Of a stretch of DNA of 64,000 nucleotides, positions 11,440 to 22,569 are shown in pieces. A program made the position numbers and the translations under genes. The stretch's first letter is position 1. Each line of letters begins with the position of its first letter. Source of the DNA: Amorphophallus konjac (lineage: Eukaryota > Streptophyta > Magnoliopsida > Alismatales > Araceae); NCBI GenBank assembly GCA_022559845.1, contig CM040125.1, forward strand, positions 203,648,102 through 203,712,101, read 5' to 3'. The notes beneath the pieces are model-generated. The model saw nothing but the letters and a program-made list of their open reading frames with translations. It was not told the origin of the DNA and did not search any database.

Positions 11440-12930
11440 AGTAAAATAACGACTTAAGTAAAGTCGTGTATTGAATAATTAACGCCTAACAGAGGGGCGT
11501 TTACATATATTGCCAATTTGCAGAATTTCCATTATTTCATTAATTTATCAAAAACACGCCTTTCCTGGGGGCGTTTCTTCAAAGTTGACGACTGCAGAGG
11601 CAGGCGTCTCATCATTTACATATTCGACAGGATATAATTATTCTCAGAAATTTATCAAAAACGCGCCCTTGGAAGGGGCGTTACTTTCTAATTCCATTTT
11701 ACAGAATATGTGAATTTCAGGATTTTAACAGATACACGCCCTAGGAAGGGGCGTTACTTTTCAGATTCACGCCTTGTTCTGGGGCGTTAGAATATGGAAA
11801 ACGACTTTGTCCAAGTCGTGAATTTCAAGGAATTTACGATATTTTAATAAATAATATTTCGAGAGACAGGAGACATGTCATGGCAGTAAAATTTAACAGG
11901 AATTCACAGAGTCATGCAAGATATTAAAAATCAATATTTCATATGTATTGTAATTTTTAAACAGGATCAATTATTAATCACATGCGATTCTTATGAAATT
12001 AACGCCTGCGTAGAGGGCGTCAAATATTAAATTGACGACCACTAGCATGGTCGTTTCTTTTAAATTAGCGCCCTAATCAAGGGCGTTTCTTTCAAAATTT
12101 TGCAGAAAACGTAATAAAACCTTATAAACAGTATGCATGCCATGCTCATATACGTATGTATAGATATCTTGCATTAATTCTTATTTGGGCTACAATAACT
12201 TGAGAAAATCCTACCTTAATTGATAATCTGGAGATCGACGTGAGGTGTTCTGAAACTCCTACGACTTGGCAGCAAGAAAGGGCAGGAAGATGATTGATGA
12301 GGATGAGAGAACCTGCAGAAGATATATCAAAGATATCAATCTTCTTTGTAATGGCTTGCTGGAAGCGAAGAAATAAGAACTTACACAAGTTCTTCAGGAC
12401 GCAGATCTTCTTAACCTGTACAGAAGAGAAGGAGATGAAGAGTCAGTAACTCTTCATATGCTTTTTAAAAAAAAGAGAAGAACGTTCGGTTCTTTACTCA
12501 CCGTAGCAGACGATCGATAAAATAGGTTTAGGGTTTGTTCGATCAAGACTATTTATAGGAATTTGGAGTCCTAACAAAAGTAGTGTTTGATTGGAAGTAA
12601 TATTTCCAAGATTGAGTTATTACCACATTCGAACTCTTCCTCATAGTTATCACTTACCCTGGATAAGTTCTGGGTTCGAACGGTTCACGAACTGAATTAA
12701 CGCCTTAGGTCAGGGCGTGTATTCTTTAATTGACGCCTTACTTTAGGGCGTTTCTTAAAAAGCGCCTTGAAAAAGGGCGTTTCGTGTTTTAAAACACGCC
12801 CAAGATAGGGGCGTTTCTTTTACTTACCCATTTGGTCGCATGAGAACTGACGACCGCATGTGTGGGCGTCCTTTCTTTAGTCACGCCATGGATAGAGGCG
12901 TTTCTTTATAAATTAACGCCTTAATAAGAG
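11440..12930 (-). repeat. Array of about 18 mini-hairpins in element E's LTR
   Basis: Imperfect palindromes of 19-24 bp with arms ACGCC/GGCGT (about 14) or ACGAC/GTCGT (about 4) and 5-10 base loops, for example ACGACTTTGTCCAAGTCGT near 11800 and AGCGCCCTAATCAAGGGCGT near 12065. Most lie 30-60 bp apart. The block is repeated at 19100-20590 in the other LTR. Confidence 0.8.
12549..12557 (-). promoter_or_regulatory. TATA box of element E (left LTR)
   Basis: TATAAATAG on the minus strand between the two hairpin blocks; the same site is at 20201-20209 in the 5' LTR, where it would start the genomic RNA. Confidence 0.6.
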
Positions 12931-13026
12931 GCGTTATTTTTAATTTGTTTTATTTCGTCCAATTAACCCTATTCCTTTATATATATTTTAATTTATTTCA
13001 AATATTCATTTATCAGGGTTGCTACA

Positions 13027-13045
13027 CCCTCCCCCACTTAAAAAG
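13027..13045 (-). other. Polypurine tract of element E
   Basis: The minus strand reads AAGTGGGGGAGGG directly before the LTR start TGTAGCAACC. Confidence 0.8.
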
Positions 13046-13109
13046 AATTTGGTCCCCAAATTCAATATATATATAATTATACATGTGGAGAGCGTAGAAC
13101 ATATACCTC

Positions 13110-14966
13110 TTAGAATAACTCGGGAAATCGTTTCTTCATAGATTCTTCGGTCTCCCATGTTGCTTCGCGTTCGGGATTCTTATTCCATTGCACCTTGAGC
13201 ATGGGAATGACCTTATTCCTTAGAGCTCGTATTTCTCGATCCAAGATCTTCATGGGCTTCTGTTCATATGTGAGATCTTTCTGGATCACCAGATCTCCAT
13301 GTTCAATAATATGAGAGGGGTCGTGCACATACTTTTTCAACATGGATATGTGAAATACATTATGTACCTCGGACAATTGAGGAGGTAATGCGATGCGATA
13401 AGCAACCTCGCCAACTCTTTCGAGTATCTCAAATGGTCCGATGAATCTTGGCGTAAGCTTACCCTTAACACCAAATCTTCGTATGCCACGTCCAGGCGAT
13501 ATCTTGAGAAATACATGATCTCCGATTTGGAATTCAAGATCTCTTCTTCTTGTATCTGCATAAGTCTTTTGTCTGGTCTGAGCAACTTGTAATCTTTCTC
13601 TGATTACTTGTATCTTCTCGGTTGTATCCCTTACCATGTCTGGACCTAATAGTTGTTTTTCTCCAACTTCGTTCCAACATATGGGAGATCGGCAACTCCT
13701 TCCGTATAAGGCTTCGAAAGGTGCCATTTGGATACTAGCTTGGTAGCTATTATTATATGCAAATTCAACTAAAGGTAAGTGGTCATGCCAGCTTCCTCCA
13801 AAGTCAATAATGCATGCTCTCAGCATATCTTCAACAACTTGATTAGTTCGCTCGGTCTGACCATCCGTTTGTGGGTGAAAAGCAGTACTAAAGTTGAGCC
13901 TTGTCCCCAACGAATGTTGTAATCCCTTCCAAAAATGAGAAGTAAAACGGGGATCTCTATCAGACACGATTGAGACAGGAATTCCATGTATCCTGACTAT
14001 TTCCTTGATGTACAGTGCAGCTAGCACATCAATTGACCATCGGCTTTTTATTGGCAAGAAATGTGCCGATTTAGTTAATCGGTCAATGATAACCCAGATT
14101 CCATCATGTCCTCCTTTAGATTTAGACAAACCCATGATGAAGTCCATACCAATATCCTCCCATTTCCACTTAGGAATATCTAGAGGATGTAGTTTTCCCG
14201 CAGGCTTTTGGTGTTCCGCCTTGACCTGTTGGCATGTGAGACAGCGCGATACATAGTCCGCTATTTCTCTTTTCATATTAGGCCACCAAAAGTTCCTCTT
14301 TACATCTTGGTACATTTTGGTTGATCCTGGATGAATAGTGTACCTTGATCGGTGAGCTTCATCTAAGATCTTCTTCTTTAATTCCGGACAATCAGGTATA
14401 CAAGTTCTATCTTTGAACGATAATCTTCCATCAGAAGTTAGTTGAAAATCAGATTGTCCTTCTAATCTGCCTTTGATTTCTACTAACATAGGATCATCAT
14501 CCTGAAGTGTTTGTATCTCAGATAACAAATCTGACTGTATGCTTACATGAGATAGTGTGACAAATTTGGATTCCGTGTCCAAGCTTATATTGAGCTCGGA
14601 GAATTGTTCAAGTAACCTCCATTCTTGCATCATACAATTTGCTATCATTGCTCTCGGCTTTCGACTAAGGGCGTCAGCAACATAATTACCCTTTCCGGGA
14701 TGGTATTGTATATTGAAGTCGAAGTCCTTGAGATATTCTAGCCAGCGTCTTTGTCTCATGTTCAGCTCCTTTTGTGAAAATAGATATTTGAGACTTTTGT
14801 GATCGGAGTATACCGTAAACTGTGCTCCATATAAGTAGTGTCTCCATATCTTTAGGGCAAATACTACCGCGGCCAGTTCTAAGTCATGGACGGGGTAATT
14901 CTCCTCATGCTTCTTCAGTTGACGAGAAGAGTATGCTATGACCTTCCTTGTTGCATTAGAACACAT
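13110..14966 (-). CDS. pol: Element E pol, C-terminal part: RNase H, integrase, chromodomain
   Basis: After the first dozen out-of-frame codons the protein continues RNase H ([13 protein letters not shown], then YSDHKSL and ADALSRK). Integrase has the HHCC zinc-binding region ending CLTCQQVK, then catalytic Asp in GMDFIMGL, Asp in IVSDRDPRF and Glu in DGQTERTN. The GPF/E-type tail ([20 protein letters not shown]) leads into a chromodomain-like C-terminus ([25 protein letters not shown]), which steers integration in chromoviruses. The frame belongs to the upstream one; a missing base near 14943 splits them. Stop is at 13110-13112. Confidence 0.92.
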   Translation of the reverse strand: MCSNATRKVIAYSSRQLKKHEENYPVHDLELAAVVFALKIWRHYLYGAQFTVYSDHKSLKYLFSQKELNMRQRRWLEYLKDFDFNIQYHPGKGNYVADALSRKPRAMIANCMMQEWRLLEQFSELNISLDTESKFVTLSHVSIQSDLLSEIQTLQDDDPMLVEIKGRLEGQSDFQLTSDGRLSFKDRTCIPDCPELKKKILDEAHRSRYTIHPGSTKMYQDVKRNFWWPNMKREIADYVSRCLTCQQVKAEHQKPAGKLHPLDIPKWKWEDIGMDFIMGLSKSKGGHDGIWVIIDRLTKSAHFLPIKSRWSIDVLAALYIKEIVRIHGIPVSIVSDRDPRFTSHFWKGLQHSLGTRLNFSTAFHPQTDGQTERTNQVVEDMLRACIIDFGGSWHDHLPLVEFAYNNSYQASIQMAPFEALYGRSCRSPICWNEVGEKQLLGPDMVRDTTEKIQVIRERLQVAQTRQKTYADTRRRDLEFQIGDHVFLKISPGRGIRRFGVKGKLTPRFIGPFEILERVGEVAYRIALPPQLSEVHNVFHISMLKKYVHDPSHIIEHGDLVIQKDLTYEQKPMKILDREIRALRNKVIPMLKVQWNKNPEREATWETEESMKKRFPELF

Positions 14967-17461
14967 CCGAGGCCAATGCCAGAAGCATCAGTGTAGACCT
15001 CGAATTTCTCTCCTTCAATTGGTAGGGCTAAGACCGGAGCTGTAGTGAGATGATCCTTGAGAGTTTGAAAACTTCTTTCACATTCCTCACTCCATTCGTA
15101 TCGGATCTCCTTGCGAGTTAACCTTGTAAGGGGCACGGCGATCTTAGAGAAATCTTTGATGAATCGCCGATAATAGCCTGCAAGACCTAAGAAACTTCTG
15201 ATCTCGCTTGCATTAGTGGGTCTTTCCCAGTTTCTCACAGCTTCAACTTTTGACGGATCCACAGATAAACCGTCCTTGGATATGACATGTCCGAGAAAAG
15301 CCACTTCTTCAAGCCAGAACTCGCATTTGCTGAGTTTAGCATATAATTGATTTGTCCTCAAGACTTGCAATGCAATCCTCAAATGCTCTTCATGTTCTTC
15401 CTTAGTCTTAGAATATATCAATATATCATCAATGAAGACTACTATGAATTGATCCAAGTAAGGCCTGAATATGCTATTCATTAACTGCATAAAGGCAGCA
15501 GGGGCATTTGTTAGTCCAAAAGGCATAACAACAAATTCGTAATGGCCATACCTGCTTCTGAATGCGGTCTTGTGAATGTCATCATCCTTGATTCTTAATT
15601 GATGATATCCCGACCTGAGATCAATCTTGGAGAAATATTTGGATCCTGAAATCTGATCAAATAACTCATCGATTCTCGGCAGTGGATACTTGTTCTTGAT
15701 AGTAAGATGATTCAACTGTCGATAGTCGATACACAATCTCATGGATCCATCCTTCTTCTTTACAAATAAGACTGGTGCTCCCCACGGGGAAGTACTTGGT
15801 CTAATAAACCCTTTTCGGATTAGTTCCATCAACTGCTCCTTCAACTCCTTGAGTTCAGCAGAGGACATTCTATATGGTGCCTTTGAAACAGGACCAGCAC
15901 CAGGGACTAAGTCAATGGTGAAGGCCACTTCTCTTTGAGGGGGTAATCCCGGCAAATCTTCTGGAAATACGTCTGGGAATTCTCGTACTACTTGAACTTC
16001 TTCTATCTTGGTTTCCTTAGCTTCTTTAATAGTGACAAAAGCAAGGAAGGATACACATCCTTTCTTGACGAGCTTGCTTGCTCGAAGAGCCGAAATAAGA
16101 GGGGATTTGCTTCGACTCTTAGGACTAGTATAAGTCAGTTCCGGAAATTCCTTGAAAACAATCTTGCTATCACGGCAATCAACCGTTGCCTGGTATTTGG
16201 ATAACCAATCTGCTCCTAGTATAACATCATACTCTTTTAGATCTAAGCAGATAAGATCAATAGGAAAATTCTTTCCTCGAACCAATACCTCACAGTTTTG
16301 GTAATGATGTGTGATATCCGTCTCGTTTCCGAGAGGAGTAGACAATATTAACTTCATCCATTCTGGTTCTAGAGGTAATGGGTCAGCAAACTTCTTGGAA
16401 ATAATGGAATGCGATGCACCCGTATCAAATAAGACATGTGCATATTTGGAACAAATTTTTAATGTACCTTCCACCAATCCGCCTTCTTCTTCTGGTTCGG
16501 TCTCTTGGATTGCATGAAGACGCGCGTTCCTTGTCACTGGGCGTTTACCCTCACCGTCTTGGTCATTCATTAATGGACAATCGGGAATCCGATGTTCACG
16601 ACTCCCACAACGGAGACATGCTCCTAATTTCCTCCAGCATTCTTCTGTTTTGTGACCAGCCTTGTCACAATGCTTGCATACTACGTTTGAAGGTGTAGTG
16701 GTGATAGAGAAAGGCTTGGATTTCTTGAACTTCTGATCTTGAGAGGAAGAACCTCCATTATTGGGCCTCTTCTTAAAGTTGGGTTTAAAAGAACCCGAAC
16801 TTGTGACTTGCTCCTTTTTGTCTTTCCCACGGATCCTATCAGATAGTTCCGTGGCATCTTCAAGCAACTGAGCTCGGCGCACTATTTCAGTATAAACTTG
16901 AATATCCATAGGCGCCAGTTGAGTAATGTAGTGGGGCCTAAGCCCATTAAGAAATCTACGGGCTTTCATCTTTTCCGTGCTAATTAAATGCTTAGCATAT
17001 CTAGACAGTCTAGAGAACTGTGCTTCATAATCAGCCACCGATAAAGATCTTTGCTTTAATGCGGCAAATTCGGCGGCCTTCTTTTCCTGGACCCTATCAG
17101 AGAAATATTTGGCGTTGAAATATTCAACGAATTCACCCCATGTAACTTGAGTTGGGTCAATAGTAGCTTCAATCGACTCCCACCAGCATCTAGCATCCTT
17201 TTCTAACTGGAAAGTAGCTAATAAGACTTTGTCCTGATCCGTGCATTGCATAACACGGAATATACGTTCAATCTCCCGAACCCAATGCTCGGCATCGTCT
17301 GGATCGGTCGATCCCATGAACTTCGGGGGATTCATATTCTTGAATGCTTGGTGTAAGCTTCCAGCTCGTGGAGCACCACCTTGTGCTACCTGTTGTAGCA
17401 CTTGGGTCATCCCTTGAAGGGTACGCTGCATGTTGCGCCATTGAGCACGTTCGGCAGCCAT
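14936..17461 (-). CDS. gag-pol: Element E gag, protease and reverse transcriptase
   Basis: ATG at 17461, about 155 bp inside the PBS. Gag core around residues 55-200 ([24 protein letters not shown]). Two zinc knuckles near residues 265-300 ([14 protein letters not shown] and [14 protein letters not shown]). Aspartic protease: [11 protein letters not shown] near residue 355. Reverse transcriptase: [22 protein letters not shown] and catalytic FIDD in [12 protein letters not shown]. RNase H begins ([11 protein letters not shown]) and then the frame breaks because one G is missing in AGG(G)TC, giving a stop at 14936. The two frames together make about 1,450 residues, normal for Tekay-type polyproteins. 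Apart from this lesion I see no stop. Confidence 0.92.
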   Translation of the reverse strand: MAAERAQWRNMQRTLQGMTQVLQQVAQGGAPRAGSLHQAFKNMNPPKFMGSTDPDDAEHWVREIERIFRVMQCTDQDKVLLATFQLEKDARCWWESIEATIDPTQVTWGEFVEYFNAKYFSDRVQEKKAAEFAALKQRSLSVADYEAQFSRLSRYAKHLISTEKMKARRFLNGLRPHYITQLAPMDIQVYTEIVRRAQLLEDATELSDRIRGKDKKEQVTSSGSFKPNFKKRPNNGGSSSQDQKFKKSKPFSITTTPSNVVCKHCDKAGHKTEECWRKLGACLRCGSREHRIPDCPLMNDQDGEGKRPVTRNARLHAIQETEPEEEGGLVEGTLKICSKYAHVLFDTGASHSIISKKFADPLPLEPEWMKLILSTPLGNETDITHHYQNCEVLVRGKNFPIDLICLDLKEYDVILGADWLSKYQATVDCRDSKIVFKEFPELTYTSPKSRSKSPLISALRASKLVKKGCVSFLAFVTIKEAKETKIEEVQVVREFPDVFPEDLPGLPPQREVAFTIDLVPGAGPVSKAPYRMSSAELKELKEQLMELIRKGFIRPSTSPWGAPVLFVKKKDGSMRLCIDYRQLNHLTIKNKYPLPRIDELFDQISGSKYFSKIDLRSGYHQLRIKDDDIHKTAFRSRYGHYEFVVMPFGLTNAPAAFMQLMNSIFRPYLDQFIVVFIDDILIYSKTKEEHEEHLRIALQVLRTNQLYAKLSKCEFWLEEVAFLGHVISKDGLSVDPSKVEAVRNWERPTNASEIRSFLGLAGYYRRFIKDFSKIAVPLTRLTRKEIRYEWSEECERSFQTLKDHLTTAPVLALPIEGEKFEVYTDASGIGLGCVLMQQGRS

Positions 17462-17616
17462 TATCCTACAATTACAATAGCTATGTTAGTATTATATCAC
17501 TATGATCTTATAAAGGACTCATTGATCATTTAACCCTTGGTTCTACCCACTCTCACTTGGTTAAAGGTTTTGAAACCTATCCTTGGACTTGGGTTTCCTA
17601 GGAATTGAATACCTTA

Positions 17617-17629
17617 GGCTCTGATACCA
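17617..17629 (-). other. Primer binding site of element E (tRNA-iMet type)
   Basis: The minus strand reads TGGTATCAGAGCC, 7 bases from the 5' LTR. Confidence 0.8.
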
Positions 17630-17636
17630 CAAAGAC

Positions 17637-20600
17637 TGTCACGCCCCGAGCGCGGAAGATACCCGGAGATGCGCGACGTGTCTATATCAATCATGTCAAT
17701 CAGAGTGGTCGTGTATTCGACACAAAGACAGAGATGCGCAAAATAGCAAGATAACCCAATCCTTTATTTCATAATGGATAGACTATTACAAATCCAATAC
17801 TCTGTTTAAAAAAAGAAAAGAATACATATTTGACTCAAGAAACTATAGAAAAGACTAGACGACACTTGTAGAAGCTCTATCACTTTCACTCTTGACCATT
17901 CCCATCCGATTGACTTCCATCGTCGTCGGACTTACCTGAAAAGTAAAAAGGGACAAACGGAATGAGCGAACGCTCAGTAGGAAATTATATCTCAAGTACT
18001 AGCAAGGGGTTTAAGTAATTACATCTTTCATGAATGCAATAAAGCTATGCATGCTCGCATAAAACGACAAGATAGAGAGAATGTAATATCAAAGAAATAA
18101 GATGAACTTAATCATGAACTTCCAACAAGATGACAAGTATATTCAAGGTATTCAAGCAAGCACGTTTAACAAGTCATGTCAAGAACTTTGGCTATCATGT
18201 ATCAAGCAAGTAAATTACCCTTTTTCGGGCCACGCATTTCATGTAAAGTCAAGTACGATTCAAGTACAAGATGTGTGTGGAATGTCCAATCAAGCAAGTC
18301 AAGTACTCGGTATAATGCCAGATACCTTATCATTTTAACTCCCATGGGCACAAGTACTTTCGGGTGCTCCTCCCAGGACCAGATCGGGCCCTATATGCGC
18401 AGGCATTTATCATGTGTTTTGACATCCACTCTTGTTTATAGCCAACATAGAATTTCAATAATCAAGCTTGTAGACACGTATGACAACTTTGATAGAAAAG
18501 AGTCCAAAATATGACAAAGGACATAGAATGGCGATAATAACGGTATAATCACGATATCGATAAAACTAGGTAGAATATGATTCCCTTAACTTGGGTACCA
18601 TGACAAATCAGTATGGATATTCTTTATATAGAATTGAGGTCCACATGAACAGTATATCAAGGTAAGATACCCTCATTCTTATCATAGAATTGAGGTTTAC
18701 GAGAATGGCATGATATGGCATGATATCATCATCCCATTAAGAATTTCTTATGATATACTCTTTGTATAATCATAAGGGCCGGTATCCCATGTTTCTTTAG
18801 AGTGACATGGCATCAATGGTGTAATGGGTTTTTAGGGTACAACCAGCTCAGTCGGCCTTGAGGGAATCCAAGGCTACGAGGAGTCTTACGGAGGTCTCTA
18901 TGACTAACTCGCTAGTCCAAAGGAACGGAATGTCCAATGGAGAGCTTGTATGTCAATGAGAATTGAGTGTGATCGATAAAACAACGTGAAAAGTGGGACT
19001 ATACTCACGGAATGGAGAATAGTGCCGATATATATATGTATATGTATAATATGAAACCATCGGTAATAGAATCAGGATAAAATCAGTTTACAGTAAAATA
19101 ACGACTTAAGTAAAGTCGTGTATTGAATAATTAACGCCTAACAGAGGGGCGTTTACATATATTGCCAATTTGCAGAATTTCCATTATTTCATTAATTTAT
19201 CAAAAACACGCCTTTCCTGGGGGCGTTTCTTCAAAGTTGACGACTGCAGAGGCAGGCGTCTCATCATTTACATATTCGACAGGATATAATTATTCTCAGA
19301 AATTTATCAAAAACGCGCCCTTGGAAGGGGCGTTACTTTCTAATTCCATTTTACAGAATATGTGAATTTCAGGATTTTAACAGATACACGCCCTAGGAAG
19401 GGGCGTTACTTTTCAGATTCACGCCTTGTTCTGGGGCGTTAGAATATGGAAAACGACTTTGTCCAAGTCGTGAATTTCAAGGAATTTACGATATTTTAAT
19501 AAATAATATTTCGAGAGACAGGAGACATGTCATGGCAGTAAAATTTAACAGGAATTCACAGAGTCATGCAAGATATTAAAAATCAATATTTCATATGTAT
19601 TGTAATTTTTAAACAGGATCAATTATTAATCACATGCGATTCTTATGAAATTAACGCCTGCGTAGAGGGCGTCAAATATTAAATTGACGACCACTAGCAT
19701 GGTCGTTTCTTTTAAATTAGCGCCCTAATCAAGGGCGTTTCTTTCAAAATTTTGCAGAAAACGTAATAAAACCTTATAAACAGTATGCATGCCATGCTCA
19801 TATACGTATGTATAGATATCTTGCATTAATTCTTATTTGGGCTACAATAACTTGAGAAAATCCTACCTTAATTGATAATCTGGAGATCGACGTGAGGTGT
19901 TCTGAAACTCCTACGACTTGGCAGCAAGAAAGGGCAGGAAGATGATTGATGAGGATGAGAGAACCTGCAGAAGATATATCAAAGATATCAATCTTCTTTG
20001 TAATGGCTTGCTGGAAGCGAAGAAATAAGAACTTACACAAGTTCTTCAGGACGCAGATCTTCTTAACCTGTACAGAAGAGAAGGAGATGAAGAGTCAGTA
20101 ACTCTTCATATGCTTTTTAAAAAAAAGAGAAGAACGTTCGGTTCTTTACTCACCGTAGCAGACGATCGATAAAATAGGTTTAGGGTTTGTTCGATCAAGA
20201 CTATTTATAGGAATTTGGAGTCCTAACAAAAGTAGTGTTTGATTGGAAGTAATATTTCCAAGATTGAGTTATTACCACATTCGAACTCTTCCTCATAGTT
20301 ATCACTTACCCTGGATAAGTTCTGGGTTCGAACGGTTCACGAACTGAATTAACGCCTTAGGTCAGGGCGTGTATTCTTTAATTGACGCCTTACTTTAGGG
20401 CGTTTCTTAAAAAGCGCCTTGAAAAAGGGCGTTTCGTGTTTTAAAACACGCCCAAGATAGGGGCGTTTCTTTTACTTACCCATTTGGTCGCATGAGACCT
20501 GACGACCGCATGTGTGGGCGTCCTTTCTTTAGTCACGCCATGGATAGAGGCGTTTCTTTATAAATTAACGCCTTAATAAGAGGCGTTATTTTTAATTTGT

Positions 20601-20672
20601 TTTATTTCGTCCAATTAACCCTATATATATATTTTAATTTATTTCAAATATTCATTTATCAGGGTTGCTACA
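17637..20672 (-). repeat. 5' LTR of element E (right copy)
   Basis: Same sequence and hairpin blocks as the left copy (hairpins at about 19100-19745 and 20345-20590). A 5-bp-scale deletion near 20623 distinguishes it. Confidence 0.92.
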
Positions 20673-21181
20673 GGCGAGGAGGAGACGATGACGTCATCAC
20701 CATTGCTACTACTATCTTCACATCTCAGGCCCCTCTTTTTGTCATTTCTTTTGTGTTATGTTACTTCATTGTAATCTTGTCACCTCTTTGTTGTAAGCTT
20801 GTCTTGCACTTCATGTACTTTTTCTTTTAAGTTAATGAAGAGAGTTGTTCTTTTAATCTAGTTCTTGATCTTCTTCCATCTCTACCCCCTTCTTCTATCT
20901 CTTCTTTTTACTTCATGCAATTAATTTCTATAGCATAGGCGCATAATCATAGGTGTTTTTAATTAAGTGTTTAGTTTGTTCTTCATTTCACAATTTTATT
21001 TAAGCAAAGTAAAATCACAAGTATTTTTCAAAGGACTCTAAGGTTTTTAACTCTAAAAATCTCTTCTTCCCTGTGGATTCGACCCTTCTCGCCACCTTAT
21101 TACGTCTTACTTTCATCTAGTGCGAGTTGGAATTTTTAAGATTGATACGCGTGTTTTAAACGACGAACTTTCACGTAATCA

Positions 21182-21752
21182 GTTAGCAGTTGTTTATTCT
21201 GTTGGTAGATTTATTTTCTGTCGTTATTTATTTATTAAATTGTGCATCTGCCTTATTATTAAATGCATGCTCTAATTGCTTTTATGTTTGCCTACTTGTC
21301 TGTTTAGTTTGGGGTAGGGATCCGCGTTACCCTTACTGAGTCTGGCTGTGACTCACCCTTCCTTCTTTCAGGTGAGCCGCCCCAGTCGTCCGCCGGTCCT
21401 TCTCGTGGTTGTGCCGAGCGTCGTTAGAGTGCCAGCTGTGTTGGTTTGTCTTTTGTTCTGTTGTGCCGGGGTATGCCCCGTGTTGTTGTACAGTGGACCT
21501 CTTTCTATTGAAAAATCTGGACTATTGTATCTATTCTACCACTCTGATATTTTATTTGCTTCCGCACTTATTTTTTAATTGCTATCCTAATTAATATTAC
21601 GCGCCTGCGGTCCCAATTCATTATGCAACTCCTCAGCAAACTCCTTTAACCCTTCAGGGGCCTCATCAGCCTCTTGGGTGGCTTCCCCAGTTCTTGGTAT
21701 CGGTGTATCGATTTCATCGGTATATCGGTATCCGGAGCTCTGGGTCATCATA
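21182..21752 (+). repeat. 3' LTR of element C, second part
   Basis: Begins with the duplicated GTTAG and is nearly identical to 4603-5171. Ends CATCATA before target duplication GGTCA. Confidence 0.87.
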
Positions 21753-21757
21753 GGTCA

Positions 21758-22569
21758 CTTCTTGTGAAAATGAAATTCTGTCTTGTGAACTTGTAATTGC
21801 TTCACTTCAAAGTGAAATCATTGACCTGAACAAATCATTTGGTAAGTTTGTGAGTAGTGAAGAGAATCTAAACAAACTCTTGGGAACTAAGGTGAACTTC
21901 CAACGGGAAGGTCTAGGATACAATCCTAGTAAAAAGGAAGCATTTAATTTGAAAACAAAAACTTCGTTTGTGCATGCTTCTAGTTCCTCAAGTACACCAA
22001 ATACCCCTTCATCTGTCAAAGAAAAGCCCATTATGCATGCAAAGAAACTTGATGTGAAATCCCAAGCTCCAAAACACAACAATACTTCATGTCACTATTG
22101 TGGTGAGCTTGGACATTTAATGCATGATTCTAGCTTAATGAAAGATGATGAGTTGAATGCTTGTAAGATGCATAACAGTAAATCTCAAGTTCATCAGAAA
22201 AAGAAGGTTGAATGCTTTCATTGTGGGAAAATGGGTCATACTATGAAATTCTGTTGGTTATTAAATGTCGAACCTAAATTGCACACTGAAAATTATAGAC
22301 CCCCCAGACATGCTCAAAAGCCCAATGCTTATGTCCAACCAAAGAAATTGAAACCACGTGTGTATTGTCATTACTGTGGTTATGTGGGACATGTCATGAA
22401 TGATTGCTCATTATCACACCTTGATGATATGAATGCAAGGAAATTGTGGAGAATCACAAATCACAGTGCACCTAACCCCCAGGGACCCAAGATGGCTTGG
22501 GTTCCCAAAACATCACAGTTAAGATTTTATCTTGCAGGAATGCTTTGTGATGGAAGAAGCAGTCAATAG
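21758..22569 (+). pseudogene. gag: Element A gag, C-terminal part with zinc knuckles
   Basis: It continues the frame broken at 2897 once C and one GGTCA copy are removed (insert length plus 5 shifts the frame exactly as observed). A coiled-coil tail and a basic Ser-rich stretch are followed by three CCHC boxes: CHYCGELGHLMHDS (last Cys replaced by Ser), CFHCGKMGHTMKFC and CHYCGYVGHVMNDC. It ends shortly after PKMAWVPK, the usual junction to protease in Sireviruses. No protease follows: about 15 unrelated residues, then a stop at 22567-22569. Confidence 0.82.

Larger units (their letters stand above)
9986..13026 (-). repeat. 3' LTR of element E (left copy)
   Basis: On the minus strand TGTAGCAACC...GGGCGTGACA. 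Differences from the right copy are concentrated in the first few hundred bp and are few. Holds a TATA box at 12549-12557 and two blocks of small hairpins (about 11440-12095 and 12695-12930). Confidence 0.92.
9986..20672 (-). mobile_element. Element E: Tekay-like chromovirus (Ty3/gypsy), nearly intact
   Basis: Flanked by GGCGA at 9981-9985 and 20673-20677. LTRs of about 3.04 kb (9986-13026 and 17637-20672) are almost identical, so this is one of the younger insertions and the innermost of the A-C-D-E nest. Minus-strand order: 5' LTR, PBS (17617-17629), gag-protease-RT frame, RNase H-integrase-chromodomain frame, PPT (13027-13045), 3' LTR. One single-base frameshift separates the two frames. 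Element size is about 10.7 kb. Confidence 0.93.
8678..21181 (+). mobile_element. Element D: solo LTR, possibly Athila-like, carrying insertion E
   Basis: TGATAAGTGG...ACGTAATCA with GTTAG on both sides (8673-8677, 21182-21186). Without E it is about 1.8 kb and has no coding sequence, PBS or PPT, so it looks like a single LTR left by recombination. TATAAATA at about 9303 gives + orientation. The closing part (CCCTGTGGATTCGACCC near 21070) resembles what I know of Athila-type LTR ends; family assignment is tentative. Confidence 0.7.
2896..21752 (+). mobile_element. Element C: Ty3/gypsy element with gag-protease only
   Basis: Starts TGTAGCGC, ends GTCATCATA (CATA where its 5' LTR has CACA). Flanked by GGTCA at 2891-2895 and 21753-21757, a clean 5-bp target duplication. 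Contains two LTRs, PBS, gag-protease pseudogene and PPT, but no reverse transcriptase, RNase H or integrase: only about 1.8 kb lies between the LTRs. The 3' LTR is split by D (8678-21181). The PPT context (GGGATGAAATTTCC then AAGGAGGGAGG) resembles Tekay/Del-type gypsy elements. Confidence 0.85.

Noticed and set aside
11440..12930. Regular short repeats resembling a CRISPR array
   Set aside because: Eukaryotic LTR context, palindromes of variable loop, irregular spacing, no constant direct repeat and no cas genes.
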